From NCBI GenBank assembly GCA_003224055.1, contig QHYE01000080.1, positions 1 to 43,720 of the forward strand: a stretch of DNA of 43,720 bases. Reading direction: 5' to 3'. Positions within the stretch are counted from its first letter, which is position 1. The number at the start of each line of letters is the position of its first letter. The notes under the pieces are model-generated. The model made no database searches. It was not told the DNA's origin and saw nothing but the letters and a program-made list of their open reading frames with translations. Source of the DNA: Acidobacteriota bacterium. Lineage in GTDB: Bacteria > Acidobacteriota > Terriglobia > Acidiferrales > UBA7541. The position numbers and the translations under genes are program-made. Positions 17,301 through 26,360 of the stretch are shown one piece after another.

Positions 17301-17651
17301 GTGAGACGTTTCAGTGGTTCGACAGTCACTACGAGCGAGCAAGACTGCGCGGAGCAACTGGCCCGTTTCTTCCCACAGTCGCGGCCGGTTCGCATCCCGG
17401 TACAGGTGACTTCACTGCGCGGAAGCGGATCACGATTGCGCGAAGCGACCGTTTTGGAATTTGGCGGACCAGAGCACGCCATTTTTCTATCGACATTGCC
17501 GCTCGAGTTCGATGATCGCGTGCGGCTGGAAGCAGTCGAGCAGGGGCGCCCGGCGGAAGCGACAGTGGTTGCCGTGCAGTACCACGAAGGGCGCAAAGCG
17601 GTGGCCGTCCGCTTCTTGCAAGGCCACAGTAACTGGGTGACACAGCCGTGA
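17301..17651 (+). CDS. PilZ-like small protein
   Basis: The protein has 116 aa and a GTG start with GAGAGG 5 nt upstream. Its size and alternating beta pattern (REATVLEFGGPEHAIFLS, DDRVRLEAV, GRPAEATVVAV, KAVAVRFLQG) resemble PilZ-type beta barrels, which bind c-di-GMP. The canonical RxxxR and D/NxSxxG ligand motifs are not convincing, so it may be a degenerate PilZ protein acting as a protein partner. Its last codons overlap the GTG of the next gene (17648-17651), implying coupled translation. It is the first gene behind a sigma-54 type promoter. PilZ assignment is moderate; the fold should be confirmed by profile search. Confidence 0.6.
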   Translation: MRRFSGSTVTTSEQDCAEQLARFFPQSRPVRIPVQVTSLRGSGSRLREATVLEFGGPEHAIFLSTLPLEFDDRVRLEAVEQGRPAEATVVAVQYHEGRKAVAVRFLQGHSNWVTQP

Positions 17652-19132
17652 ACAAAACGACGACAACCTTGAACATCCCCGCTCCAGCCCGATCGGAGAG
17701 CCCGCGCCAACTGCAATGGAAGGAAGCCCGCGAGGTTTTTCCAATCTACCTGGCACTCGCCAAGCAACTGGAGATCGAAATACCCTTTCCACAGGCAAAA
17801 CGGAACCTCCCGGAAAAACCGGAGCTGGAACTCTTCAGCCAGGTCCACGAGTGGCTGGATTCCATGGACCTGCGCGTCATGGTGCACCAGCTTCGTCACC
17901 TATTGCAGATGACGACGCTGAACGCCAGCGAGGGCGGTCTTCGCGCACTGATCAGCCGCCACCTGCGAAAGAACAACAAGAGCAACATCGACAGGGACAA
18001 AATCGACTTTCTGCTGGTTCAGTATTTTGCGCTCTGCGCGCCCGCGAAGATCTATCACAAACAGATCGAGCCGGCCGACGTGGCTCAAGTCCTGCGACCG
18101 GTGCTCGGAGAAGTTGCCCCGGACCCGCTGGCATGGTGCGAACCGCTAGAGAAAATGATTGAGGCCCTGCGCGGCTTCCGGAGCTTGCGGGAAATCCTGA
18201 AGACGAATTTCATTGAGCAGGGACGGAAGGTGAAAGAAACCGCGGGAGGCATGTTCTATGATCCGGCCGCGTTGGTGGCTTTCATCCGGTTCAATTTTCT
18301 GTTGCGGCGCACGCTGATTGAGCTGATGCACGCCGACCTGATCGCGATCCGCAACGGCGTGACGCAACTTGAGGCAGGCGGGGTGCGGATCCTGGATTGC
18401 CATCATTTCGGATTATCGGCTGCGGAACCACTGAGCAAGATTCGCGTGATTGCGGATGAGTGGAAGCAGCCCTTCCAGAAGGAATATACGGAACGAACGG
18501 TCAGCCAGGCGTTTGACAAGCTGCTAGGCCTGCGAACGGATGTAGAACACGCGCTTGAAAAAGCCTTTGGAAAGCAACCGGAGAACGCTTCCCTTGGCGC
18601 TGCGGGGACTTCCTTGCGGTCCGCACCGGGAGCCAAGAAGACAGGTGCCGAATCTGTCACACCAGGCGGCAACGCGAAATCGAATGAACGCAGTGCGCCG
18701 GCCGCGACTGCCGCGTCTGAGCCCGCTGCAGCGCTTGATTTTGAATCGGGCATGGAGCAGATCTGGGAGCAACTAATCGCCACGCCTCCTTCGCGCGGGA
18801 GATCGATGACGACCGTCAAGGTTGGCGGGGCACGCATCCTGCTTTCCTCGTGGGAGGTAACGGCATTCGTGAGCGAGGACGGGCCGTCAGCCGAAGATAT
18901 ACGGCGAGCGGTTGTCGCGCGAGTGCTGGTGACGGCAGCGGTGGAGTCCGCCAAAGAAACTGGAAATGCGACCAGCCTGGACAGGGCGATGAGCATGGCA
19001 CGCGTGGAAGTTACGCGCTTGCAGGAACGCGTGGACGTGGCAAAACAGGCAAAGGACACGGAAGCAGCCGTAAACCTGGGAATCAGCACGAAGCGCCTGC
19101 TCTCCGCGCTTGGCGAAGCAGAAAAGCTGTAA
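17648..19132 (+). CDS. Unknown 494-aa protein linked to the chemosensory cluster
   Basis: I do not recognise this family. It starts at a GTG overlapping the preceding stop. Residues about 20-330 are mostly helical with conserved-looking hydrophobic and charged blocks (LRVMVHQLRHLL, DFLLVQYFAL, LVAFIRFNFLLRRTLIELMHADL). A linker rich in Ala/Ser/Pro follows at about 335-375, then a C-terminal helical part (about 380-494) ending in a coiled coil (MARVEVTRLQERVDVAKQA). No signal peptide or TM segment is seen, so it should be cytoplasmic. It is translationally coupled to the PilZ-like protein and lies upstream of a dimerisation-domain protein, so a role in signalling or scaffolding is plausible but unproven. 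Confidence 0.85.
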   Translation: MNKTTTTLNIPAPARSESPRQLQWKEAREVFPIYLALAKQLEIEIPFPQAKRNLPEKPELELFSQVHEWLDSMDLRVMVHQLRHLLQMTTLNASEGGLRALISRHLRKNNKSNIDRDKIDFLLVQYFALCAPAKIYHKQIEPADVAQVLRPVLGEVAPDPLAWCEPLEKMIEALRGFRSLREILKTNFIEQGRKVKETAGGMFYDPAALVAFIRFNFLLRRTLIELMHADLIAIRNGVTQLEAGGVRILDCHHFGLSAAEPLSKIRVIADEWKQPFQKEYTERTVSQAFDKLLGLRTDVEHALEKAFGKQPENASLGAAGTSLRSAPGAKKTGAESVTPGGNAKSNERSAPAATAASEPAAALDFESGMEQIWEQLIATPPSRGRSMTTVKVGGARILLSSWEVTAFVSEDGPSAEDIRRAVVARVLVTAAVESAKETGNATSLDRAMSMARVEVTRLQERVDVAKQAKDTEAAVNLGISTKRLLSALGEAEKL

Positions 19133-19188
19133 ACGATTTCGCATTGAACCGGTAAAGCCAGCTGGGTATTTCAGGGAGCGAGCTCTCA

Positions 19189-19872
19189 TTGCGACACGCC
19201 AACGTTCTAGTCCTCACAGATGAAACCGAATTTGCGCAGATGCTTACGGCGTGCTGGCAGGCCGAGCGCCAAGCGCCGGGCATTACCGTGATCGGCAGCG
19301 AACTCTGGCGCGAGCAAGACGCGCCTCGGCACGATCTGGTTGTAGTCGGGCCCTTACGCGAAGGAAAACTGACGAATGTGCTGAAGTCGCTCTATCCCGG
19401 TACGGCGGTGATACTTTGCGTGCCCGCAGATTCACGAGAATACGGACAACTGCGCACGAAATATCCGAGACTTGTCCATATCCCCTTGCGCGAAGATTGC
19501 GCGCAGACGCTTCTGCTGGTTGCCGGAGAATCGCTGCGACGCGCCGAGGCCCTTCGGCTAGCGCGGCACGCGGAACAAGCCGCAGCCAAGAATGAAAACC
19601 ACGCGACGCTGGGACGCTACATGCTGGACATGAAACACAGCGTAAATAACGCCCTGACTTCCATGTTGGGGAACGCCGAGCTCCTGCTCCTCGAGCCCGG
19701 GCAGCTCTCTTCGCAATCGCTGGCGCAAATCAAGACCATTCACAGCATGGCGCTGCGAATCAATGAGGTAATGCAGCGTTTCTCATCGCTGGCGAGCGAG
19801 ATGCGGGACGCTGAGACTGCTTCTCAAGGTGAGACGTCCGATACAGCCGCACCCGTTTCCCGGCGTCGTTAA
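19189..19872 (+). CDS. Degenerate receiver plus HisKA dimerisation domain, no ATPase
   Basis: The protein has 227 aa and a TTG start with GGGAG about 10 nt upstream. Residues 1-115 resemble a receiver-like Rossmann domain but lack the usual acidic pocket and phosphoacceptor (HDLVVVGPL at that place). Residues about 135-205 match a HisKA dimerisation helix pair with H150 in DMKHSVNNALTSMLGNAELL. The protein ends there; there is no HATPase domain. It cannot autophosphorylate alone, but H150 could accept phosphate from another kinase or receiver, or the domain may serve as a dimerisation scaffold. The C-terminal coding sequence carries one enhancer-like repeat for the next operon. Confidence 0.75.
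   Translation: MRHANVLVLTDETEFAQMLTACWQAERQAPGITVIGSELWREQDAPRHDLVVVGPLREGKLTNVLKSLYPGTAVILCVPADSREYGQLRTKYPRLVHIPLREDCAQTLLLVAGESLRRAEALRLARHAEQAAAKNENHATLGRYMLDMKHSVNNALTSMLGNAELLLLEPGQLSSQSLAQIKTIHSMALRINEVMQRFSSLASEMRDAETASQGETSDTAAPVSRRR
19812..19835. promoter_or_regulatory. Enhancer-like repeat upstream of the second chemosensory operon
   Basis: TTCTCAAGGTGAGAC (19821-19835) matches GTYTCA-N3-TGAGAC with one mismatch; another TGAGAC half-site lies at 19812-19817. Both are inside the end of the preceding coding region and 117 nt upstream of the -24 box. Confidence 0.5.
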
Positions 19873-19952
19873 GTTCCTCTGAGGTTCGCGTAACGTAATA
19901 CAAATACAAGACTTAGCGCGTCACGGAACAGCGCCCTTGATAGGTCGAATCG

Positions 19953-19968
19953 TGGCCGCTGACGTGCA
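19953..19968 (+). promoter_or_regulatory. Sigma-54 promoter (-24/-12) of the second chemosensory operon
   Basis: TGGCCG (19953-19958), five bases, then GTGCA (19964-19968) has the correct GG-N10-GC spacing. Transcription would start near 19980, which fits the GTG start at 20006 with its GGGGAGAG site and argues against earlier in-frame starts. Confidence 0.55.
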
Positions 19969-20005
19969 CCTTTGGACCATGGACAAGTATGGGGAGAGTA
20001 CGGCT

Positions 20006-20368
20006 GTGCAGAAAAAGGTGCTGATCATTGATGACTCGCCCGCGCAGGTGAAATTGATGCAAAGCCTGCTCGAAAAAGAGGGCTACTGGCCGGTGGGCTT
20101 GAGTGACCCCAAACAGGTCGAGAACACGATTGCGATCGAGCGCCCCAACGTGATCCTGCTTGACGTGGTGATGCCGGATCGAAATGGATTTCAGATTTGC
20201 CGGGATTTGAAAGGCAGCGCCGAGTTCAACATGATTCCCGTAATTCTGGTGACCTCGAAGGACACGGCGAGCGACAAGTACTGGGGTCAGCAGCAAGGCG
20301 CGGACGGCTACGTGACGAAGCCCTTTACGCGTGAGGAGTTGCTTCGCGCGGTGCGGCGGTTCGCATGA
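20006..20368 (+). CDS. Single-domain response regulator (PilH/CheY-like)
   Basis: The protein has 120 aa from the GTG at 20006, chosen for the GGGGAGAG site 7 nt upstream and the predicted transcription start near 19980; an ATG at 19979 is the alternative. It is a bare receiver with LIIDDSPAQ, phosphoacceptor aspartate in LLDVVMPDRNGF, a threonine in VILVTSKD and lysine in VTKPFTREE. The PDRNGF-type sequence resembles PilH/PilG regulators. It leads the second chemosensory operon and should be a phosphorylation target of the CheA-REC protein encoded there. Confidence 0.9.
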   Translation: MQKKVLIIDDSPAQVKLMQSLLEKEGYWPVGLSDPKQVENTIAIERPNVILLDVVMPDRNGFQICRDLKGSAEFNMIPVILVTSKDTASDKYWGQQQGADGYVTKPFTREELLRAVRRFA

Positions 20369-20393
20369 TTTCAGCTGAAGAATTGAGCGGACT

Positions 20394-20921
20394 ATGAGCG
20401 AAGACTTTCATCTAGTGCCGCTTCCCGCGGACGCGGATTCCGGCGATCTGCTGGAAGCGCTTGGTCCGATCGAAGAGAGGCCGCCGGAATCGCAGTACTG
20501 CGTTTTCCGAAGCGGGCGCGAACGATTTTGTTTGCCGGTTCTGGATGTGGAGGAGGTCCTGGACTGGCCGCTGGTCACAAGAGTTCCGCTGGGCCCATCG
20601 TACCTTGTGGGAATTTTCAACTTGCGGGGAGCGATCGTGCCGCTGATTGATATCGCGATTACAGAAGGCCGGCGCCCGGGGCTGCTGCCAAAGCATGTGG
20701 TGGTCGCTTCCATGCGCAGCGAAAAGCATCACGACGAAGTTCGGATCGGCATTGCCGCAGATGAAGTTGTCGGAACGTATTCGGTGAACACCGAGGATTT
20801 GCTCGAGCAGGCGCCGGAAAATGTGCCGCATTGCATCGGAATGTTGCGGCACGACGACCGCTTGGCGCTGGTGATCGATCTGCGCCGGCTGCTCGAAGTG
20901 TTTCCGGGGCCCAGCATTTGA
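20394..20921 (+). CDS. cheW: CheW-domain adaptor
   Basis: The protein has 175 aa: an acidic N-terminal extension of about 35 residues followed by a CheW domain with GIFNLRGAIVPLIDIAI. It should bridge the MCP and the CheA of the operon. It is 25 nt downstream of the receiver and 60 nt upstream of the MCP start. Confidence 0.9.
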   Translation: MSEDFHLVPLPADADSGDLLEALGPIEERPPESQYCVFRSGRERFCLPVLDVEEVLDWPLVTRVPLGPSYLVGIFNLRGAIVPLIDIAITEGRRPGLLPKHVVVASMRSEKHHDEVRIGIAADEVVGTYSVNTEDLLEQAPENVPHCIGMLRHDDRLALVIDLRRLLEVFPGPSI

Positions 20922-20981
20922 GTTTTGTGGAGACGGCGCCGATTGCTGGCGCGACTCCGCGGAAGAGATTTGGAGGATGGC

Positions 20982-22424
20982 ATGAAATCGCGACTGAGTA
21001 CCACAATCTGGACGCTGGTCTTGTTGAACGGCGTGTTCTCGTTCGTCGTTCTGGGGCTGGCTTTCAGCGCCGGAAAGAAAGCGGGCGAAGCGTCCCTATT
21101 CGATTTTGGCTCGGCAGCCGGTGGGACGGTGCTCTTCGCCATCGTGCTGGCGCTGGCCACGTCGGTGATTCTCGCGTGGAGGCTTGGCAGCGGGTTGCTG
21201 GGGCCGGTGCAGGCGCTGGCGGAGTTCTCCGAACGACTGGCCGCCGGCGATCCGCGCGCGCGCGCCGAAGTGAATTCGAGCGATGAACTCGGCTACATCG
21301 CCGACAATTTGAACCGCGCGGTGGCTCGCGTCTCCAAGGCCACGAGCAACCAGGATGCGAACGATGCGTTACAGCGCAGCATCACGGAACTTTTGAGCGT
21401 GATCAATCAAGTGGCGCGCGGCGATTTGGCGCAGCGCGGCAAAGTAACGAACGACGCACTGGGGAACGTCACGGATTCGATCAACTACATGCTCGACAAC
21501 TTCACTAAAGTTCTCGAGCGCGTCCGCAAAGCCGCGATGGAAGTGACGGCTTGCTCGAACAATATTCTCGTGGCCGCGGACGAAATGCAGGCGGGCGCAA
21601 CGCAACAAGACCAGGAAATTACGAACACGTCGAGCGCCGTCGAAGAACTGACGGTTTCCATGAAACAGGTGTCCAACAACGCGGAAGCGAGCGCCGAAGC
21701 GGCACGCCGCGCACTGGACGCCGCGGAGCAGGGCAAGCGCGCGGTGCGCGACACGCTGGAAGGCATGCAGAGGATTCGAGCATCGGTGCAGGCCACCGCC
21801 AAAAAGATCAAGTCCCTGGGCGATAGGTCGCTGGAAATTTCGGAAATCATCAACGTAATTAACGACATCACGGAGCAGACGAATTTGCTGGCATTGAATG
21901 CGGCCATCGAAGCAGCGCGCGCAGGCGAAGCCGGCCGCGGTTTCGCGGTCGTCGCAGACGAAGTCAGGAAGCTCGCGGAGCACAGCCGCAGCGCAACGAA
22001 GGACATTGCCGCCCTCATTAAAGCGATTCAGGCGGAGACGAACGAAGCCGTAGTCGTCATGGAAGAAGGCACGAAAGAAGTGGAAAGCGGCGCCGGGCTG
22101 GCCGACCAGGCGGGACGCGCGCTGGACGCCATTTCGAACGTCGTGCGCCAGTCGGCAGAGTTGGTTCAGGAAATTTCGCTGGCATCGAAACAGCAGGTGC
22201 GCGGGACGGAAGGCGTGGCGCACGCAATGCAGATCATTTCCAGTATTACGCGGCAGACCTCGCAGGGAACGCGCGGAACAGTAGCAACGGTAAGCCAGCT
22301 CGTCAAACTGTCGGATCAGTTGAACGAAGCGCTGGCGCAATTCCGTGCGTCTTCCAAAGGAGCGGCAACGAATTCTCCGCGTGAAGATTCGGATCGGCCC
22401 GTCTCGGCAGGCGCATTGCGTTAA
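20982..22424 (+). CDS. Methyl-accepting chemotaxis protein with minimal periplasmic part
   Basis: The protein has 480 aa from the ATG at 20982, which has GGAGG 6-7 nt upstream; a longer frame from 20925 lacks this. Two TM segments (about 8-28 and 42-65) are separated by only about 15 residues, so there is almost no periplasmic sensor. Two HAMP-like segments follow ([19 protein letters not shown] and [16 protein letters not shown]), then the signalling coiled coil with the tip [20 protein letters not shown]. Sensing is therefore probably at the membrane or cytoplasmic, as in PilJ- or FrzCD-like systems. Confidence 0.93.
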   Translation: MKSRLSTTIWTLVLLNGVFSFVVLGLAFSAGKKAGEASLFDFGSAAGGTVLFAIVLALATSVILAWRLGSGLLGPVQALAEFSERLAAGDPRARAEVNSSDELGYIADNLNRAVARVSKATSNQDANDALQRSITELLSVINQVARGDLAQRGKVTNDALGNVTDSINYMLDNFTKVLERVRKAAMEVTACSNNILVAADEMQAGATQQDQEITNTSSAVEELTVSMKQVSNNAEASAEAARRALDAAEQGKRAVRDTLEGMQRIRASVQATAKKIKSLGDRSLEISEIINVINDITEQTNLLALNAAIEAARAGEAGRGFAVVADEVRKLAEHSRSATKDIAALIKAIQAETNEAVVVMEEGTKEVESGAGLADQAGRALDAISNVVRQSAELVQEISLASKQQVRGTEGVAHAMQIISSITRQTSQGTRGTVATVSQLVKLSDQLNEALAQFRASSKGAATNSPREDSDRPVSAGALR

Positions 22425-22487
22425 GAAGCGGCTCTCGCGCCGGCTAGTGCCGATGCACGAGAGTAGGACCCAGAAAACGGGATAACG

Positions 22488-23372
22488 ATGACCGAATGCC
22501 AGGGACATGTGCTGGGGCTGAGCGAACACGAATTGAGCGAGATCCGCATGCTAATCGAAGAGCGGACGGGAATTTGCTTCGATGAATCGCGCGAGCGTTT
22601 CTTCTCCACGCGCGTGCGGGAACACCTGCGCTCCAAGGGAATGGAACGCGGCACGGACTTGTTGCGGGCGATGCGGACGTCCAATCTTGAGTACGAGGGA
22701 TTGCTGGAACGGTTGCTGACGCAGGAAACGAGTTTTTTCAGGTATCCCGGCGTGTACGAAACGTTCGAAAAACGTGTGCTGCCTGAATTGCACACGAAGA
22801 AGTTTTGGAAGAATCCGCGCATGTTGCGGATTTGGAGCGCGGGCTGTTCGACGGGCGAAGAGCCGTATTCGATTGCCATCACCATCGCGGACTCGCTTTC
22901 GTTTGCGGAGTCGTGGAATGTGGAAATTCTGGCAACGGATGTGGGGCGGCACGCTTTGAAGCACGCGGAGCGCGCCATTTACACCGGCCGCAGCATTGGA
23001 AGCGTCACTGAGAAACAGCTGGCCGCACATTTCGTGGAGGTGGGCGGCGGATATCAGGTCCGGCCGCGGCTGCGCAAGATGGTTTCTTTCACACAGATGA
23101 ACCTCGCGTCGGCCGTGTACGTCGGGCGTATGGACATGATTTTCTGCATGAACGTGTTGATCTATTTCTCAGAAGAGCGGCGGCACGCACTGGTGCAGCG
23201 CATTTACGACACGCTGGAGCCCGGCGGTTACCTTTTCCTTGGACATTCTGAATCGATTTCGAAAATGGCGGTGAAGTTTCAGGCAATCGTTCTGAACGAT
23301 TGCATCCTGTACCGCAAGCCGACCGCGGAGGAATTGCAAAAGCCAGAACTTGTGACGGAGGGACGCGCGTGA
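22488..23372 (+). CDS. cheR: Chemoreceptor methyltransferase CheR
   Basis: The protein has 294 aa with the N-terminal helical domain (LLTQETSFFRY) and SAM-binding domain (RIWSAGCSTGEEPYSIA, FCMNVLIYFS, GYLFLGHSES). It is a compact CheR without TPRs or the proline-rich insert of the first CheR. Its TGA overlaps the GTG start of the cheA-REC gene, so the two are translationally coupled. Confidence 0.93.
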   Translation: MTECQGHVLGLSEHELSEIRMLIEERTGICFDESRERFFSTRVREHLRSKGMERGTDLLRAMRTSNLEYEGLLERLLTQETSFFRYPGVYETFEKRVLPELHTKKFWKNPRMLRIWSAGCSTGEEPYSIAITIADSLSFAESWNVEILATDVGRHALKHAERAIYTGRSIGSVTEKQLAAHFVEVGGGYQVRPRLRKMVSFTQMNLASAVYVGRMDMIFCMNVLIYFSEERRHALVQRIYDTLEPGGYLFLGHSESISKMAVKFQAIVLNDCILYRKPTAEELQKPELVTEGRA

Positions 23373-26353
23373 GCTCAGTTGACCGCGAAGGCGTCGAGAT
23401 GTTCCTCCAGGAAGCCTCGGAGCACCTGCAATACTTGCGGGAATACGTGAGCGTGCTTCAAGAGGTCGAGCCGCGCCACGAGGATCTGGAACGGCTCTAT
23501 ATTGCGGCGCACACGCTCAGCGGCACCTCGGCGAGCTATGGATTTCCCCGATTCTCGGAGATTGCTGGAAAACTCGCGCATGTATTTCAGTATTCACTGA
23601 ATGCGCCGCTCGGCAGCGACTTGCATGGGCCGTTGACGGAATTCCTCTCCGACGGAATTTCGCTGCTTGAAAACGATCTTCTGGAAATCAGCGATACCGC
23701 CAAAGAAAATCTTGAGGACATCGCGGCCTTCAAAGAACGCTATCGCTTTGCGTTCCCGACGGAACCACCGCCGCTGAACTATTCTCAGCCGGAATCTCGC
23801 GGGCAGTTTGCCGCCGAAGCGGGAGAAGAGTCCGCTGCCGCAGCTGCAACAGGCTCTTACTTTGACGCCCTGCCGACCGACGACGAAGTGCCGGACGAGA
23901 TCTTGGAGTTTTTCCAACCGGAAGCGGAAGAGCATCTGCAAATTGTCAGTGATTGCCTGATTTCACTCGAAGGCAACAACAATTCAGAAGAGATCAACAA
24001 GCTGTTTCGCGCCATCCATACGGTGAAGGGCTCGGCCGCGCAAGTCGGACTGAAGCGGCTTGGCGGGATCGCCCATCGCGTCGAGGATCTGATCGGCCGT
24101 TTGCGTGACGGCGAGATAGAGCCCTCCCCGGCGGTCGTTGATCTGTGCCTCGAAGCGGTGGACGTGCTGAAGAAAACGCTCCATCGCCAGTGGGCGGATG
24201 AAGCCGAGATGCGTACAGGGATTGATTCCCTGCTCGGCCGCATCGCGGAGTTTGCTCCGATGGATGCGGACGAAGCGGAGACACCTGCCGAGGAGGGCGT
24301 TGCAGCGGAAGAACAACGAGTGAGTGACGCGGACACATTGGCGAATGCTACGACGCCGGCGAAGAAAGCACCGAAACAAGCAGCGAGCGCGGCGTCAACC
24401 GCAAAGTCCGTTCGAATTGCGCTGGCGCGGCTCGATCGCATGATGAATACGGTCGGCGAACTGGTGATCAACCGCACGCGCATGGTTGGCCGCGTGGCGG
24501 AGCTGGAGAAGCTGGTCGATACACTAAGTTTCTCGAAGGAACGGCTCCAGGGCAAAGTCGGAGAGTTTCAGGAGAAGTACGAATTCAACCGCATCAGCAA
24601 CAGCCGTGCCAGTCAGGGGCCATGGAAGCCAGCGCAGACGACGCAAATGCTGACGAGCGCGGCTGCCGGGGAGTCATCGTTCTGGTCGGAGTTCAGCGAA
24701 CTGGAGATGGACCGGTACGACGATTTCAACATCTTGTCGCGATCGATGGCGGAAATTTCGGCCGACGTGAACGAAGTGCTCTCGCAACTCGAAGGGTTTA
24801 TCGGGCGCGTCGAGGGCGACATTGATGAATTCACGAAGCTGGCGCATCACCTGCAGGATGAGATTACCGCGGCGCGCATGGTGCCGATTGGGACACTGTA
24901 TTCACGGTTGTCGCGCGCGGTGCGGGATGCGGCGAAATCGACCGGCAAGCTGGTAGAACTGGACCTCTCGGGCAGCGAAACAGAACTCGACAACAACATC
25001 ATTCAGCAGATTTCCGACCCGCTGGTACACCTGGTGCGAAATTCCGTAGCGCACGGTATCGAGCACAGCAACGACCGCGCGACCGCGGGCAAGTCGGCAG
25101 CGGGAAACATCACCGTGCGCGCCTACCATCGGGGCAATCATATTTATATCGAAGTGGAAGATGACGGGCGCGGAATCGACTACGAGCGTGTGAAGCAGAG
25201 CGCGATCGAGCGCGGGCTCGTATCAGCGGAAACCGCGGACCGGCTGACGGAGCGCGACCTTCGCGAAATGCTTTTCCATCCCGGCTTTACGACCGCCCCG
25301 GTCAAGACGGAACTGTCGGGAAGGGGTGTTGGGCTTGACGTTGTGCGTGCCAACTTGAACGCGCTTAACGGCGAAATCGATATCCAAAGCACGAGCGGAC
25401 AGGGCACGAAGTTCACGCTTAAGGTGCCTCTCACGCTGATCATTTCGCCGGCACTGTTTGTGCGGTGCGGAACGACAAACTTTGCGCTGCCTTTGGCGGT
25501 CGTCGAGGAAATTCGCCGCTTGCGTGCCGACGAAATCGAGGACGTGGGCGGGAAGTTGCTGACCAAAGTCCGCGACGTCGTGACGGAAGTCGTTCGCCTG
25601 GACACGTACCTGGGATTGCCGCCGCTTGAGCCAATCAACGGCTATTTCCGCATGGTTGTCGCAAACGCAGGAAACCGGCAGATCGGCCTGGTAGTGGAAG
25701 ACGTGCTTGGCAAAGATGAAATCGTTATCAAGAACCTGGGCGAGTATCTTCGCCGCGTAAAGCTCTTTCCGGGCACGACAATTGCGCCGGATGGCAGCTT
25801 GATTCTTTTGATTGACTTGAACCGCATGGTGGCAACGGAACCGAGCGAGCGGCGTGCGCTCCAGGCAAGCTCCAGCGCGGCGCGCATTTTTGCGCCGGGG
25901 TCGACAGCAGTTGCGCGCGGAACGATTCCTTCAGAAGCGATCGAGCGCGTCGAGCAAGAGCGTGTGATCATCGTGGCAGACGACTCCATCAGCGTGCGCA
26001 AATTCGTAGGCCGGATGCTCGAAAAGAACGGCTATCGCGTGAAGCTGGCGGCCGATGGAATGGAAGCCGCCGAACTCGTGTCGCAGCACGGGTGCCATCT
26101 CGTTATCACCGACCTCGAGATGCCGCGCATGACCGGGTACGAATTGATGGTGCAATTGCGGCAGAATCCGTCAACGCGCCGGATTCCAGTGATGGTCGTC
26201 ACTTCCCGAGCGGGCGCGAAACATCGCGATCGCGCGATGAAAGAAGGCGCGTCTTCGTTCCTGACCAAGCCGGTTCAGGAAGATCAGTTGATCGCGGCGG
26301 TGGAACAACTTATGGGAACGGAGGCGGCCCGCCCTGTTGTTCCGGTGGCGTAG
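23369..26353 (+). CDS. cheA: Hybrid CheA kinase with two HPt domains and a C-terminal receiver
   Basis: The protein has 994 aa from the GTG at 23369, which overlaps the cheR stop and has GGAGGG upstream; the frame to 23300 is inside cheR. HPt1 has H48 in AHTLSGTSASYGF (serine in place of the usual lysine, as in PilL/ChpA-type HPt domains). HPt2 has H217 in IHTVKGSAAQVGL. A long dimerisation region, HATPase (LVRNSVAHGIE, DDGRGIDYERV, SGRGVGLDVVR) and CheW-like domain follow. The last 125 or so residues are a receiver with VADDSISVR, ITDLEMPRM and LTKPVQ. Two HPt sites and an attached receiver point to branched or buffered phosphotransfer. Confidence 0.95.
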   Translation: MSSVDREGVEMFLQEASEHLQYLREYVSVLQEVEPRHEDLERLYIAAHTLSGTSASYGFPRFSEIAGKLAHVFQYSLNAPLGSDLHGPLTEFLSDGISLLENDLLEISDTAKENLEDIAAFKERYRFAFPTEPPPLNYSQPESRGQFAAEAGEESAAAAATGSYFDALPTDDEVPDEILEFFQPEAEEHLQIVSDCLISLEGNNNSEEINKLFRAIHTVKGSAAQVGLKRLGGIAHRVEDLIGRLRDGEIEPSPAVVDLCLEAVDVLKKTLHRQWADEAEMRTGIDSLLGRIAEFAPMDADEAETPAEEGVAAEEQRVSDADTLANATTPAKKAPKQAASAASTAKSVRIALARLDRMMNTVGELVINRTRMVGRVAELEKLVDTLSFSKERLQGKVGEFQEKYEFNRISNSRASQGPWKPAQTTQMLTSAAAGESSFWSEFSELEMDRYDDFNILSRSMAEISADVNEVLSQLEGFIGRVEGDIDEFTKLAHHLQDEITAARMVPIGTLYSRLSRAVRDAAKSTGKLVELDLSGSETELDNNIIQQISDPLVHLVRNSVAHGIEHSNDRATAGKSAAGNITVRAYHRGNHIYIEVEDDGRGIDYERVKQSAIERGLVSAETADRLTERDLREMLFHPGFTTAPVKTELSGRGVGLDVVRANLNALNGEIDIQSTSGQGTKFTLKVPLTLIISPALFVRCGTTNFALPLAVVEEIRRLRADEIEDVGGKLLTKVRDVVTEVVRLDTYLGLPPLEPINGYFRMVVANAGNRQIGLVVEDVLGKDEIVIKNLGEYLRRVKLFPGTTIAPDGSLILLIDLNRMVATEPSERRALQASSSAARIFAPGSTAVARGTIPSEAIERVEQERVIIVADDSISVRKFVGRMLEKNGYRVKLAADGMEAAELVSQHGCHLVITDLEMPRMTGYELMVQLRQNPSTRRIPVMVVTSRAGAKHRDRAMKEGASSFLTKPVQEDQLIAAVEQLMGTEAARPVVPVA

Positions 26354-26360
26354 ACGAGCG

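Noticed and set aside
21369-22529. Minus-strand 386-codon frame
   Set aside because: Antisense of the second MCP, same mirror effect.
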